Source: Nitrospirota bacterium
Lineage (GTDB): Bacteria > Nitrospirota > UBA9217
Reading direction: 5' to 3'
Assembly (NCBI GenBank): GCA_027456925.1
Contig: DAIDTZ010000359.1
Coordinates: 1 to 5,729 of the forward strand
Length of the DNA: 5,729 nucleotides
Of the stretch, positions 5,464 to 5,729 are shown piece after piece. A model generated the notes under the pieces. The model did no database searches. It was given only the letters and a program-made list of their open reading frames with translations, and was not told the DNA's origin. Numbering within the stretch: position 1 is the first letter of the stretch; each line of letters begins with the position of its first letter. Position numbers and translations under genes: made by a program.

Positions 5464-5729
5464 TCATTGCTGATGGAAAGCAGCATTTTTTACCAGAAAA
5501 TCTGCGATTCCTTCGGCGTCGTTCAAATCAAAGCAAGGGAGGGAAACAGGAAACGGCCTGTCGCTCACCAGGGCAAGGAAGGGCGAAGGATCGTCCATGC
5601 AGAGGGGCCGGTCCCCCGAAGCGCCGGAGCGGAAGACCTCGATCATCTTCATCGCACTTTTCTTGAATCCTTCATGGATAATGATATCGGCGTCTCCAAC
5701 TGCCCGGATGAGTTCCTCCTGGGAGGGCT
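5464..5729 (-). CDS. mobB: MobB-like molybdopterin-guanine dinucleotide biosynthesis protein (C-terminal part)
   Basis: The last 87 codons of a gene whose start lies beyond the right edge; the TGA is at 5466-5464. The visible part has ADIIIHEGFKKS followed by MKMIEVFRSG, matching the D-x-[VI]-[IL]-x-EGFK ... KIEVFR block of MobB GTP-binding proteins. A segment with SDRPF, a FDLNDAEGIADFL stretch and a short end follow, as in that family. MobB assists attachment of GMP to molybdopterin, giving the MGD cofactor of molybdoenzymes. The Walker A region is not in the window, so nucleotide binding cannot be checked. Residue A24 in KKSAMKMIEV replaces the usual Pro-Lys context, a small variation. The gene could be a MobB domain fused to MobA or MoeA upstream. 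Confidence 0.72.
   Translation of the reverse strand, partial: PSQEELIRAVGDADIIIHEGFKKSAMKMIEVFRSGASGDRPLCMDDPSPFLALVSDRPFPVSLPCFDLNDAEGIADFLVKNAAFHQQ

Overview
The window suggests an anaerobic or microaerobic respiring bacterium of the Desulfobacterota/Desulfuromonadota or Nitrospirota kind. This rests on a small multiheme cytochrome c, a Tat-exported four-cluster ferredoxin, an NrfD membrane subunit, the C5 (HemL) route to heme, and split AtpZ/AtpI genes. The taxon is inferred from gene content only. Every confident gene lies on the minus strand, so the window is described from its right end in the direction of transcription.

Right end (5729 to about 5290): the last 87 codons of a MobB-like molybdopterin-guanine dinucleotide biosynthesis protein run in from outside the window. 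A 175 bp AT-rich gap follows. It carries a good sigma70-type promoter (TTGACA, 17 bp, TATTTT) and an imperfect palindrome over the expected transcription start. This drives hemL (5288-4005), a complete glutamate-1-semialdehyde aminomutase. A 242 bp GC-rich spacer with no convincing gene follows.

Middle (3762 to 3084): atpZ and atpI, overlapping by 8 bp, are the small membrane accessory genes that normally lead into the F0 genes of an F-type ATP synthase. Here no atpB follows.

Left (3013 to 380): 70 bp after atpI comes a tightly coupled three-gene redox module. It consists of a membrane-anchored tetraheme cytochrome c, a Tat-signal 4x[4Fe-4S] ferredoxin overlapping it by 4 bp, and a ten-helix NrfD-type quinone-interacting protein 2 bp later. 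An 11 bp GC-rich hairpin with a TATTTT tail ends the unit. The set resembles the JOP part of DsrMKJOP, the BCD part of Nrf, or NrfD-type menaquinol:cytochrome complexes, but has no catalytic subunit in the window. The likely function is electron exchange between the quinone pool and periplasmic cytochromes. HemL supplies the heme precursor and AtpZ/AtpI belong to energy conservation, so the neighbourhood is broadly bioenergetic.

Far left (1-379): a possible 3' end of a plus-strand gene (1-153) converges on the module. After it comes a short intergenic stretch with a dispersed-repeat-like hairpin. I see no mobile element, CRISPR array, tRNA or rRNA. The most noteworthy points are the stand-alone cytochrome/FeS/NrfD module in the place expected for atpB-atpE, an EF-hand-like loop inside the ferredoxin, and the operator-like palindrome at the hemL start site.
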